Shown piece after piece: positions 8,882 through 18,600 of a stretch of 64,000 nt of DNA (within the stretch, counting starts at the first letter, position 1; each line of letters opens with the position of its first letter). The position numbers were made by a program, and so were the translations under genes. Under the pieces are notes generated by a model. The model ran no database searches, was not told the origin of the DNA, and saw nothing but the letters and a program-made list of their open reading frames with translations. The DNA is from an uncultured Verrucomicrobiota bacterium (GTDB lineage: Bacteria > Verrucomicrobiota > Verrucomicrobiia > Limisphaerales > UBA9464): assembly GCA_903922605.1 (NCBI GenBank), contig CAIXUG010000001.1, positions 1 through 64,000 of the forward strand, in the 5' to 3' direction.

Positions 8882-11800
8882 CTACCGGCCAGGTGCTTCC
8901 CAGGCTTCGAGTGCTTGGCCGGGCGCGATATGTAAGAATACCGTGTCGTCCGCCGCGAAGCGCATCCAGTTGCGAGGTGCGGGTGCGTTCAGGCGCAGGC
9001 GTTCCCGGCGGATTTCCCCGGCGGCCGGCAGCGCATCCCAAAACGCCAGCGTGCGGTCGCCCGAGGAGGCGACGACCTTGCCGTCGCCGGAGACGGCCAG
9101 CGCCGTTACGCCGCCGGACTGCGCCCGCCAGCGCTCCGCCGGGAGTTCACATCATAGACCCGCACCCGGCCATCCTCATTCCCCACGAAGAGCCGACGTC
9201 CGTCCGGGTGGAAGGCGACCGCAGTGTCGAAATCCTCCGCGTTGCCCAGGGGCACGAAACTGCCGGCCACGTTGTCAGTCCGATACAGCCGTGCGTGCCG
9301 TCCGATGAAGCCGGTGACCGCAATCAGCCGGCCGTCCGGTGACACATCCACGCAGTTGACACCACTCGGGCCGTAAAGCATCCGCTGGTCATCCGTGCCG
9401 GAGGTTTTGCGGTGTTCGAGATCCACCACCAGCAGTTTGCCGGGAATCAGGCCGACGAGCGTTCGCTCATCCCGTGAAAGCACGCCCCGCACCACCAGCC
9501 CGAAGCCCGGGTGCGAAGGAATGCCCTTCACCCGCCACAATTCACGCGGTTGAACGCGGTCGCCGATGGGTTCCCAGACGAAAATCTCGCCGGTGTCAAA
9601 ATGCCGCGTCACCGCCCGCCCGTCGCGCAGCACCGCCAGCGGGTAATGGGCTTCGGGATAGGCAATGCGCCGGTTGGACTGGCGGTCCCACAGCCAGGTG
9701 CGATTCGTATCGGCACGGTAGAGGACAAAGCGTCCGTCGGCCGAAGCCGCCGGGTGTTCCCAATAGTTCCAGGACCACACCCCACCGACGCGGGACCGGG
9801 AGATGGCGGCGGCCAGCGGCCAGCGGCGCAGCGTGCCATCGCTGCCGACGGTGGCGAGCGGGGCAGAACCGGGCAAAAACACCAGATCGCGTACCCGTTC
9901 GGTATGCCCCAGCAGAAACCCGTACTGCCCCTCCGCCGCCGAGCGGCTCAGCAGGTTGGCCGGGGGGAGCTGCGGTCCATCTTCGCCAAACGGCTGGGCC
10001 AGACCGGGAAAGGCCTCGTCGTCATAGCTGCGGGTAGTCGGTTCGGAGTCCAGCAGCCGGAAGGTCCGGAGCGTGGAGTCATCCGTCGCCACCGCCAGAA
10101 CCGGCTCATCCGGACTGAATGCCAGCGCATGGATCTGGGCCGGCAGAGCGACATTCAGGACCGGCGCGTTGCTGACGAGCGAGAACACCGTGACCCCCAG
10201 AGCCGTGCGTGCCTGGCGGCCGGTGGCCACGGCGAGATGCCGCAGATCGCCGGAAAATGCCAGCAGCGCCGGCGAGCCGTTGGTCAGGAGCAGCGTGTGC
10301 GCCGGGGCGGAAAGCCCGGCCGCCACCGACTTGAATTCGGCGGCCGGCAGCACCTCAACCCGCACGCCCTGAGGATGATCGCGCGACCACGCCAGTTGTT
10401 TGCGGTCGGAAGACAGCGCCAGCGGACCGTAAACCTCGCCGGTCAGCAGCTCTTCTTTGCCACTGGCCAGGTCGAAGACCCCGGAGCGGGCGGTGCCGTG
10501 CGCGCCCCACACATTGTTGCCGGCGAAGAGCACACGCGCGTCGTCGAGCCACACACCGTTCAGGCGACGACCGGCAGTCGAATGCAACAGACGGCCGGTG
10601 TCGGTCTCGGCGATGATCAGAATGTCGCCGTCACCACAGAGGAAGTGGCGGCTATCGGGAGAAAACGCCAGCGTGTACAGCCCGTGGTCGATGGCGATCT
10701 GGGTATGCTGCGCGCGCGGGTCGGACACGGTGATGCCGCTTTCCTGGGCACCGTTGGCGGGGTCCACCCAGCGCAAAACCCGGTCGTCCGTGATCACGGC
10801 CAGCCGCTGCCGGACCGGTTCCCAGGCAACACAGCGCGGCTCGGACTGGTCGAATTCGGTGCGCCGCACGTCATCGCCCCGGCTCAGCCATTGCAGCAGC
10901 CGCCATTCGAAGCCGCGCCGTTCCGGGGCCAGGCCATCGAGCAGTTGCCGAGCCCGGCCCAGATCGCCCTGTTGCCGCGCCGAAAACGCATGGGCTACGG
11001 TGGCAAAGTAGGCGTGGTCATTGGCCATGCGCTCGGCCTCAAGTGCCGAAGCGGCATTGCGGTCGGCCAGATTCCGGGCGGATTCGGCCCGCCGCCACAG
11101 TACGGTGGCGGTCACCGTCCCACCCACCAGCGCACAGGCCAGCGACGCCGCGAGCAGGGAGAGCTTCTTGTTCCGCCGCACCCACTTGACTGTACGTTCC
11201 AGCGGCGTGATCGGGCGCGAGCGGATCGGCTCGCCCCGCAGCCAGCGATCCAGCTCCTCCGCCAGCTCACCCGCGCTGGTGAGGCGGCGGGCGGGATCCT
11301 TTTCCAGGCAGCGCAGACAGAGAGTTTCGAGATCGGCGGGAATCAGATTCGCCAGCCGGGACTTGAAGGCCCCGGAGGAGGACGAGCCCTCGGTCGCCCG
11401 GCGGATTTCGGCGCTCGAAAATCGCGGCGGCTCCGTTTCGAGAATCTGGCGAAAAATCTCCGCATGGCCTTCGCCTGCAAAGGGGACGCGGCCCGTGAGC
11501 AGCTGGTACAGGATGGCTCCCAGCGCCCAGACATCGCTGGCGGTGCTGATTTCACGCACGCGTCCGGCGGCCTGTTCGGGCGACATGTAGTGAGGCGTGC
11601 CCAGCTGCGCGGAAGAGATGGTGAGCGAGCTGTCGGCATCCACCAGTTTGGCCAGCCCAAAGTCGGTGAGGTGCGGTTCGCCCGCCGCGTCGAACAGAAT
11701 GTTGCCCGGCTTGAGGTCGCGATGCAGCACGCCGTGCTGGTGCGCATACTGGACGGCCCGGGCGACCTTGGACATCAGCCCGGCAACCTCGCGCAGCGGA

Positions 11801-12276
11801 ATCCGCACCTCCGGCCAGGCCAGCCGCTGGGCCAGCGAACCGCCCTCCATGAGCTTCATGCTGATGTAGGGCTGCCGGTGGAGTTCGCCCACCTCGTAAA
11901 CCCGCACGATGTGCGGATGCTCCAGCCGGGCGGCCGTCTCGGCCTCGATGCGGAAGCGCGCCTTCTCGGCCTCGCCCATCAGCAGCACGCTGCGCAACAG
12001 CTTGAGCGCGACCGTGCGGTTCGCCCGGGCATCCACCGCCTCATACACCACGCCCATGCCGCCCGCGGCCAGCTCCCGCTCGACCCGGAAGTGCCCGAGC
12101 CGCGCGGGCAGTTGCGTGCCGTCAAAAGGGGTCTCGGTTTCGACCGACGGCGGCGGTGGTGGCTCCGTGAGGAGCACCTGCATCAGGGCGCAGGCGGCGC
12201 AGGGCTGATCTACGGGCGCGGGTGCCCCGCAGCTTCGGCAGACGCGCGGAGAGGAAGCGGCAGAAGGAGGATTCAT
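8882..12276 (-). CDS. Ser/Thr protein kinase with C-terminal WD40 propeller, carrying an apparent frameshift
   Basis: The N-terminus has a small zinc ribbon (CRSCGAP ... CAAC). The kinase domain spans about residues 60-345: glycine loop AAGGMGVVYEA, VALK lysine, catalytic loop HRDLKPGN, DFG and YMSPEQAAG. A membrane helix follows (LSLLAASLACALVGGTVTATVLW, about 373-395). The remainder is WD40-like repeats (HALAFSPDE, RDLVFLPGS, CVDVSPDGRLIAVTG), extracytoplasmic if the helix spans. The frame stops at 9106, but the neighbouring frame continues with RAQSGGVTALAVSGDGKVVA and FWDALPAAGEIRRERL to a TAG at 8882, clearly another blade. One base seems missing near 9136-9140. An ECF sigma factor lies upstream in the same direction, a pairing known in Planctomycetota and Verrucomicrobiota. 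Confidence 0.85.
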
Positions 12277-12453
12277 CTGCGGTCAGCGCCAGCGCCTGGG
12301 ATTACCAGAACAGGGTGTGATCACATCAACTTCCGGCCTGCCGCAGGCAGACGGGCAGGACGGGAGGAGAAAGCTTGATCAAGACCCTCGTCTCCTGTCG
12401 GTGCTGGTAAATGGTTCATCCCAAAGGAAAAGAAGGGAGTTTTGGCCGGAACC

Positions 12454-13188
12454 TTACTGCCGTAGCAGACGAACGAGGTGACGCAGCTCCTCCTCGACCT
12501 CGGCCGCATCCACCACCGTGGCCCGGATTTCCGCCCGGATGGTGGCGGCAAATTGCTGCCGCAAATCGTAGGCCGCCTTGCCCACCGCCCCCTCGCTCAT
12601 GGCGAGCCGGCCCCCGATGGCGGCATGCGTCTCGGCCTCAGGACTGCCATCCAGCGAGAGCTTCAGGGCCGCGAACAACGCCGCACGTTCGGACCATCGT
12701 TCGGCCAGCTGGGCAAAGGCGCGCGCAAAGAGATCCCTCGCCCAAGCACGCTCGAAGGCGACGTCCGGAGTGTCGGTGTCGGCAACAGCAGGTTCCAGGC
12801 GGAGTGTCTCCAGTTCATCCAGCGGCAGCAGGACGGCCCCGCCACCGCGCTTGACCGCTTGCGTCCGGTCGTGCTGGTCGCGCAGCCAGCGGCGGAAGGC
12901 CACCAGCAGGAAATTGCGGAAGCGACCCTCGCCGGGTCGCACATCGCGCAGGAAATCACGGCTGAGCAGATAGGCGAAGAATCCCTGCACCCGATCGGCC
13001 GCCGTGTCGTGATCGGCTCCGCGTCGGCGCAGGAAGGCGTAGAGGGGCCGCCAATAGGCCTGCGCCAGCCGTTCGAGCGCCGCCAGCGCGACCGGGGTGT
13101 CCGGTTCGCGGGCGGCGACAATCGCCGACCACAGCGTGGCCGGAAACAGCGCCTGCCGGGTGGCCGCGTCGTTGTCTAGGTTGTCCAT
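12454..13188 (-). CDS. ECF-type RNA polymerase sigma factor (kinase-associated)
   Basis: A 244-residue sigma-70-family protein. Region 2 is in ALERLAQAYWRPLYAFLRRRG and the following ADRVQGFFAYLLSRDFL. Region 4 lies near IGGRLAMSEGAVGKAAYDLR, a helix-turn-helix that reads -35 DNA. The tail RAEIRATVVDAAEVEEELRHL is typical of the long ECF sigma factors found next to Ser/Thr kinases. I chose the ATG at 13188 (MDNLDNDAATRQALF) because family members begin just before the LFPATLWS motif; an ATG 42 nt earlier is possible. The kinase gene follows on the same strand after 177 nt. The likely arrangement is kinase signalling to the sigma factor to control the same or nearby genes, which is inference. 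Confidence 0.88.
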   Translation of the reverse strand: MDNLDNDAATRQALFPATLWSAIVAAREPDTPVALAALERLAQAYWRPLYAFLRRRGADHDTAADRVQGFFAYLLSRDFLRDVRPGEGRFRNFLLVAFRRWLRDQHDRTQAVKRGGGAVLLPLDELETLRLEPAVADTDTPDVAFERAWARDLFARAFAQLAERWSERAALFAALKLSLDGSPEAETHAAIGGRLAMSEGAVGKAAYDLRQQFAATIRAEIRATVVDAAEVEEELRHLVRLLRQ

Positions 13189-13313
13189 GTCTGAGTGCTT
13201 GTGCGCAGTAGGCCACGTGGCCGCCGGCAAGGCAATGCCCCGGCGGGTTCGGGCTCGCCGGGCGGGCAGATTTCAGGTTGTCTGTCCGTCCCCGTCACCA
13301 CGGGGCATCATTC

Positions 13314-14096
13314 ATGTCAGGCGAAACGTCATCCGCCGGCCACCTAATCGAGCCGGAATACCCGCAGTTCTCCGGGTTCATCTTCAAGATCCAGGCGAAC
13401 ATGGACCCGCGCCATCGTGACCGGATCGCGTTCGTGCGCGTGGTCAGCGGGAAGTTCGAACGGGATATGGTGGTGACCCACGTGCAGTCCGGCAAAAAGG
13501 TGAGGCTCAGCTCCTCGCACAAGCTCTTTGGCAACGAGCGCGAAACGGTGGATGAGGCCTACCCGGGCGACATCATCGGCCTCGTCGGCCATGATGGCTT
13601 CGGCATTGGCGACACGCTCACCACCGACGCGAAGATCCGTTACGACGAGATCCCCCGCTTTCCGCCCGAGGTCTTCGAGTATTTCCACAACCCCAACACG
13701 GCCAAGTTCAAGCAGTTCCGCCAGGGGCTCGACCAGCTGCTGCTGGAAGGCGTGGCGCAGGCCTTTCACCTGACGAACACCGCGAGCCGGGTGCCGCTGC
13801 TGGCGGCGGTCGGTCCGCTGCAGTTCGAGGTGCTCCAGTACCGGCTCGAAACCGAATACGGGGCCGAGACCCGCCGGGAAGCCGCCCCGTTCCAGGCCGT
13901 CCGCTGGCTGCCGGTGGACACCAAGGCCGAAGATCTGGACGCCATTTCGCTGCCCACGGGTGCCCGGTTTGCCTTCGACCTCGACAACCACGCGGTGGCG
14001 CTCTTTCCGAGCGACTGGGCGCTGAACTATTTCGCCCAGAACAATCCCAAGCTGGAACTGGCGGCACTGGCCCCGAAGCGGGACGGCGGGGCCTAG
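13314..14096 (+). pseudogene. prfC: Peptide chain release factor 3, C-terminal fragment (domains II-III) of a split gene
   Basis: This is the other part of prfC. From about 13350 it aligns with RF3 domain II (FSGFIFKIQANMDPRHRDR, FVRVVSGKFERDM, VDEAYPGDIIGL). It continues through domain III (AVGPLQFEVLQYRLETEYG, VRWLPVDTK) to the natural stop at 14094-14096. The ATG at 13314 (MSGETSSAGHLIEP) is the nearest start, and another lies at 13278. Together with 3386-4237 nothing of the protein seems lost: the break sits in the linker after SSAPRG. It ends convergently with the phosphoesterase gene, overlapping by 4 nt. A free-standing protein lacking the GTPase domain would not be a normal RF3. Confidence 0.85.
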
Positions 14097-15232
14097 GGAG
14101 AATCCAGTCGGAAAAAGCCGAGGTCGCCGACCGGGCTGTTGGTCGCCGGCAGCTCAAAGACGGAGTCGGTGGCAACCAACTGAGACAGGACCGACCAATG
14201 CAACAGGTCCGTCGAGTTCCGCAGTTCGTAGGCACGGCCAGGTTCCGCCCCGGTGACCTGGAATTTCACGGGCCCGTGAGGAAAGCCGGGCTCCAGCGAA
14301 AGCCGGGGCGAGGAGGCCGGCTGAAACAGGTCGGCCAGATCGTTCGCGTTCGCGGCATCGCCGAGAAAAGGGCGCAGGGAGAAGATTTCCTGGACCGTCC
14401 GCAGCGTCGAGCTGTGGGTGTAATAGACCGAATTGTGATAACCACCCCCCTTGCCCAGCGGGGACAGGACGATCAATCCGATCGGGCCGTCGCGGGTGGG
14501 ATCCGTCGCGGTTTCCGCGCCCTCGTCCCAGGTGATAAAGACGGCCCCGCGGTCTTGAAAGGCGGGGGAGGCGGTGATGACTGCCAGCGTATCGCGCAAC
14601 CAACGGTCCCCCTGGGTCCGGGTGCTCGGCGAGCCGGGCGACAGGTTGTGCATGTCGTTGGTCAGGTTCGGGGTGATGAAGTTGAAGCGGGCGACCCGAC
14701 CGGCGGCCAGGTCCGGGGCGAGCTCGGTGAAGGGACGGACGTGATTGGTGCAATAGCCGAAGTCCGACGTGATGCCGGGAAAAAACATGAAGGGGTTGTG
14801 GCGCACGGCGTAGTTGCCGTTGTTCGTGTTCGGGATGTCATTCCCCGAGATATCCTCCTGATAGGTTCGCCACGAAACTCCCGCGTGATCGAGCTGGAAG
14901 GCGAGATGGTTGGTCGTGAGGTGGGCGTTGACGGACGGCGGCTGGTCGGACAAGGCCCCGAAATTGGTGCCGGCCACGAGCCAGATGTAGTTGGGTTCGC
15001 TCGGATGATTATTGGTCGGTGTGTAGTAGTTTTCCGCGAACGAAGCCTGCGGCAACAGCACCTGGTTTATGAAAGGACAGTGATTGGTGTCACGGATGGT
15101 TTCCCAGCTGTGGTTTTCCATCATGATGAGGAAAACGGTCCTGATTTCCGGCAGATCGGCGGTCGCGGACCACGACAGTCCGAAAACCAGCAACCCGAGC
15201 ACAGCCAATCGGTGGGCGGAGGGAAATTTCAT
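14093..15232 (-). CDS. Secreted phosphoesterase (acid phosphatase / phospholipase C-like)
   Basis: A 379-residue secreted enzyme of the phosphoesterase (alkaline-phosphatase-fold) family that includes AcpA and phospholipase C. A signal peptide (MKFPSAHRLAVLGLLVFGLSWSATA) precedes the metal/nucleophile motif VFLIMMENHSWETI. Further family motifs are NNHPSEPNYIWLVAG, FNFITPNLTNDMHN, FITWDEG and VLSPLGKGGGYHNSVYYTHSS with LRTVQEIF. The last 70 residues (YELRNSTDLLHWS ... GFFRLDSP) are a separate Verrucomicrobiota-style secreted C-terminal module. It probably hydrolyses phosphomonoesters or phospholipids outside the cytoplasm. It sits between the intact prfC 3' end and a second, diverged prfC tail. 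Confidence 0.87.
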   Translation of the reverse strand: MKFPSAHRLAVLGLLVFGLSWSATADLPEIRTVFLIMMENHSWETIRDTNHCPFINQVLLPQASFAENYYTPTNNHPSEPNYIWLVAGTNFGALSDQPPSVNAHLTTNHLAFQLDHAGVSWRTYQEDISGNDIPNTNNGNYAVRHNPFMFFPGITSDFGYCTNHVRPFTELAPDLAAGRVARFNFITPNLTNDMHNLSPGSPSTRTQGDRWLRDTLAVITASPAFQDRGAVFITWDEGAETATDPTRDGPIGLIVLSPLGKGGGYHNSVYYTHSSTLRTVQEIFSLRPFLGDAANANDLADLFQPASSPRLSLEPGFPHGPVKFQVTGAEPGRAYELRNSTDLLHWSVLSQLVATDSVFELPATNSPVGDLGFFRLDSP

Positions 15233-15324
15233 GCGCGGCGGTGCGGAACGAACGGAACCCGTCCCAGCCCTGAACTAAGCGTATTTTGAGCCAATCCCGA
15301 CGTGGACGCGAATTATTCTGCGCG

Positions 15325-15450
15325 GTCGGCTTGTTTTCGTTCCACTTCATGCACGCGGTGGCGCTCTTCCCAAGCCACTGGGCGCTGAACTGCTTCGCCC
15401 AGACCAATCCGAAGCCGGAACTGGAAGCGCTCGCGCCGAAGAAGACGTAG
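15325..15450 (+). pseudogene. prfC: Diverged duplicate of the prfC 3' end
   Basis: Read in frame to the TAG at 15448, this stretch encodes HAVALFPSHWALNCFAQ followed by TNPKPELEALAPKKT. The last residues of the prfC fragment ending at 14096 are HAVALFPSDWALNYFAQ and NNPKLELAALAPKR. The similarity fades upstream of about 15325 and there is no start. Substitutions are scattered, many at third positions, so this looks like a tail from a related prfC rather than a recent local copy. It lies 90 nt from the phosphoesterase start. Confidence 0.75.
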
Positions 15451-15613
15451 GCGCAAGGCCGGCAACCCCGGGCCAATTGCCGCCCTCAGAGACGGCAGCT
15501 TTCCCGCGAAGCGCCTCCCGGCCGTGCCAGGACCTAAAGCGCTCCTTGCGGATAGGACAAAATTCTGTCATAGAATACGCCAACCGTTACCCCCTCTGCC
15601 CACAACGGTTTCC

Positions 15614-18600
15614 ATGCGCATGAAAACTTTCCTCCATGCATGCTGCGTCGTCGGCCTGCTTTTCCTCGGGAACGCGGGTCTCGCGATCGCGCAAGCTGCC
15701 GACCCTACCGGCCCGGTGCCACCCGTCGCCTCCGCCACGCTCACCATCAATACGCCGTCACCGGGGCAGCAATTTGCTCAGGGCAGTCCGATCAACATCG
15801 ACGCCACGGCCGTGGACCCGGACGGGGAAATCCGCCGGGTCGAGTTCTATGCGGGCGACCTGTTGCTGGGTGTTTCGGAGATTTTGACGAAGGATGCGAT
15901 TGTCCCAGGACGGGCCCGGGACCATCATTTTGCCTGGACCAATGCGCCGGTCGGTGAATTTAAGCTGCACGCGAAGGCCAAGAGCACGGCTGGTCTCGCA
16001 ATCAATTCGCCCGCCGTCCCGATCACCGTGCTCGGGAACCCACTCAAGCCGAGTTTGACCATCACCTCACCCCAGGATGGCGCCACGGTCCGGGCCGACG
16101 AAACGAACAAGGTGGTGGCGGTGGGGATCGGTCGCGTCGGCGGGATTACCGATGTGGAACTGCTGCTCGATGGCCAGAAAGTTGCCGAGTCGCATCTCAC
16201 GTTCATCCGCGCACCGGGAGCCGACGAACCGGTGACCCACACATTCGCCGTCGTCATTGCCGAAGGTGAACACAAGCTGGTCGCCCGCGACCTGACCGAC
16301 CCGGCCCTCAGTTCACCCGCGGTGACAATAACGGCCCAAGGCGGCGTCGCCCTGGTCACCATCGCCACGAGCAAATCACCGGCCTACGAGCGCTCCTCGA
16401 CGGGTGACGTGAATGACCTGGCCAACCAAACCGGCAGCTTCCGGGTTACCCGCACCGGCGGTGACCTGACCATGCCATTGACTGTCTTCTACCTCCTCGG
16501 CGGCACGGCAACGCCCGGTACGGATTATCAGGTGCTCGACGCCGTTACCGGTGGACCACACCAGCCTGGCCCCACGAACCAGACCACGGTCCTGCGTTCG
16601 CTACAGTTTCCCGCCGGCGCGGCCACGACCGACCTCTCGTTTGTCGCCATCCCGGACAAGCTGACCGAGGGCACCGAAAGCGTTGTGGCCACGCTGATCC
16701 AGTCACCTTCGGCCGGGCCCATGCCGGCCGACTATGAGCTGGGCGAACCCCACGAGGCGACGGCCGAGATTCGTGACAGCGCCATGCCCGCGCGATTCGT
16801 GCTGCTAAACGCCCCGACCAATGGTGCGTCGTTCACCAACCCCGTGACGATTCACGTCGAGGCGACTGCCGAGATCACCGGCGTGGGCATTTCCGGCCTG
16901 GTCTTTGTCGCCAACGGCGTCGAGATCGGCCGTGCGCTATATTGCTGTGAAACCTGCCTCTGCACCGCGCCGGTTCCGGGGCAGCCCTTTTCCGGTAGCA
17001 TCGACTGGAAGGATGTGAAGCCGGGAACGTACAGGTTGGTGGCCAAGGCGTTAACTTCCCTGGATTCGATGCCCGAATCCGACCCGGTGACCATCACCGT
17101 GGTGGGCCCGCCGCCCACGCCGCAGCTTACCATCAAGCAGCCGACGAACAACGCCACGCTGCGGGACGACCAGAGCACCACCGTGATCGTCGTGGGTATT
17201 GGCCGCGTAGGTGGGATCACCGATGTGGAACTGCTGCTGGACGGCCAGAAGGTGGGCGAGTCGCACCTCAGCTTCATCCGTCCGCCCGGGGCCGATGAGC
17301 CGGTGACGCATGAGTTCTCGCTGCGCCCTCCCGTCGGTGACCATGAACTCGTCGCCCGCGATTTGTCCGACTCCACGGTCATTTCCCCGGTGGTCCACAT
17401 TCACGTGATCGACCCGAACCCGCTCGCCACGATGACCTGGGTGAAGCCGGAGGATGGCGATACGTTCCCAGCCGGCACGCCCATCGATCTGGAGGTCGCG
17501 GCGTTTGATCCCAAGGGCCTGATCTTCCATGCGGATTTTTACTCCGATGGCAAACTCATCGGCGGCGCCGACTACAGTTGTCCGCTCTGCAAACCGGCCC
17601 CCGGCGCCACCCTCTCGATTCCCTTCCAGTGGACCGGTGCGCCGCTCGGCAAACACCTGCTTGCCGCCGTGGCGACGAACTCGGCCGGACTCGCTGTCGG
17701 CACGAAACGCCTCACCATCGAGGTCACCGCGCCGCCCGCCCCGCGCATCGCGGCTGAGCGGACATTGCCCGCCGTCTTCCAGCCCGGCACGAAGTTCACG
17801 GTCAGCATCACCGTGATGCCCGGCACGAACGTGCAGAACTATGTCGTCGAAGATCACCCGCCCTTCCTCTTCCACGGCGGCGCAGTGCCGCCGCCCGACC
17901 AGCCGCTCTGGAACGTCACGGCGGTCAGCGATGGCGGCGTTTTCGACTTCGCCACGGGCGCGGTGAAATTTGGCCCGTTCTTCGATCACGAAACCCGGAC
18001 CCTGACCTACGAGATTACGCCGAATTCCGTCCCCATTGGGGTGGCGGAATTCGCCGGCACGGCGGTGGCCGACGGAGTTGCGGTACAAATCGGCGGCGAC
18101 CACCAGTTGCTCGGAGACCAGCGTCATCCGGCGGATCGAGATCCGGCGGATGACAGCATCAGCGCGACGGAACTCACGGCCTACGGGGCGGCCTGGAAAA
18201 ACGGTGGCACCTGGCCGCTCGGACCGAATCCGATTCCGGTCGATTACGTCACCCGGGCCGGCGCGCTCTGGCGCGAAGGTGAGCGCTATCGTTTCGATCC
18301 TTCCGCCGGCCCGGCCCCATTGTGCTGGGTGAGCAATCCGCTGCTGCCGCCCATCACGCCGGCAAACGGGGGCTCCACCACCAGCAGCGTGATCAAGAAG
18401 CCGGCATTCCACGGCATCGCGTGGCGCCGCGTGGAAGGACAGGCCGGCCAGAGCTTGAGCGTCACCGTGCGCGCTTTGCCGGCGCCGGATGTGAATGCGA
18501 TCGCCCTGGAAGAAAAGGTTCCCGGCACCCCGACTGCGATCAGCGACAACGGCACCTTTGACACCGCCACGAAAACGATCCGCTGGGGACCGTTCCTGGA

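Noticed and set aside
9511-12378. A 955-codon open frame on the plus strand opposite the WD40 kinase gene
   Set aside because: It is fully antisense to a well-supported kinase with all catalytic motifs; its own translation has no domain and is rich in Arg/Gly/His as expected for antisense reading of high-GC DNA.
3386-14096. Classifying the 9.1-kb segment as an integrative element or prophage
   Set aside because: No integrase, relaxase, transposase, phage gene or clear flanking direct repeat could be found, so only an insertion of unknown kind is supported.
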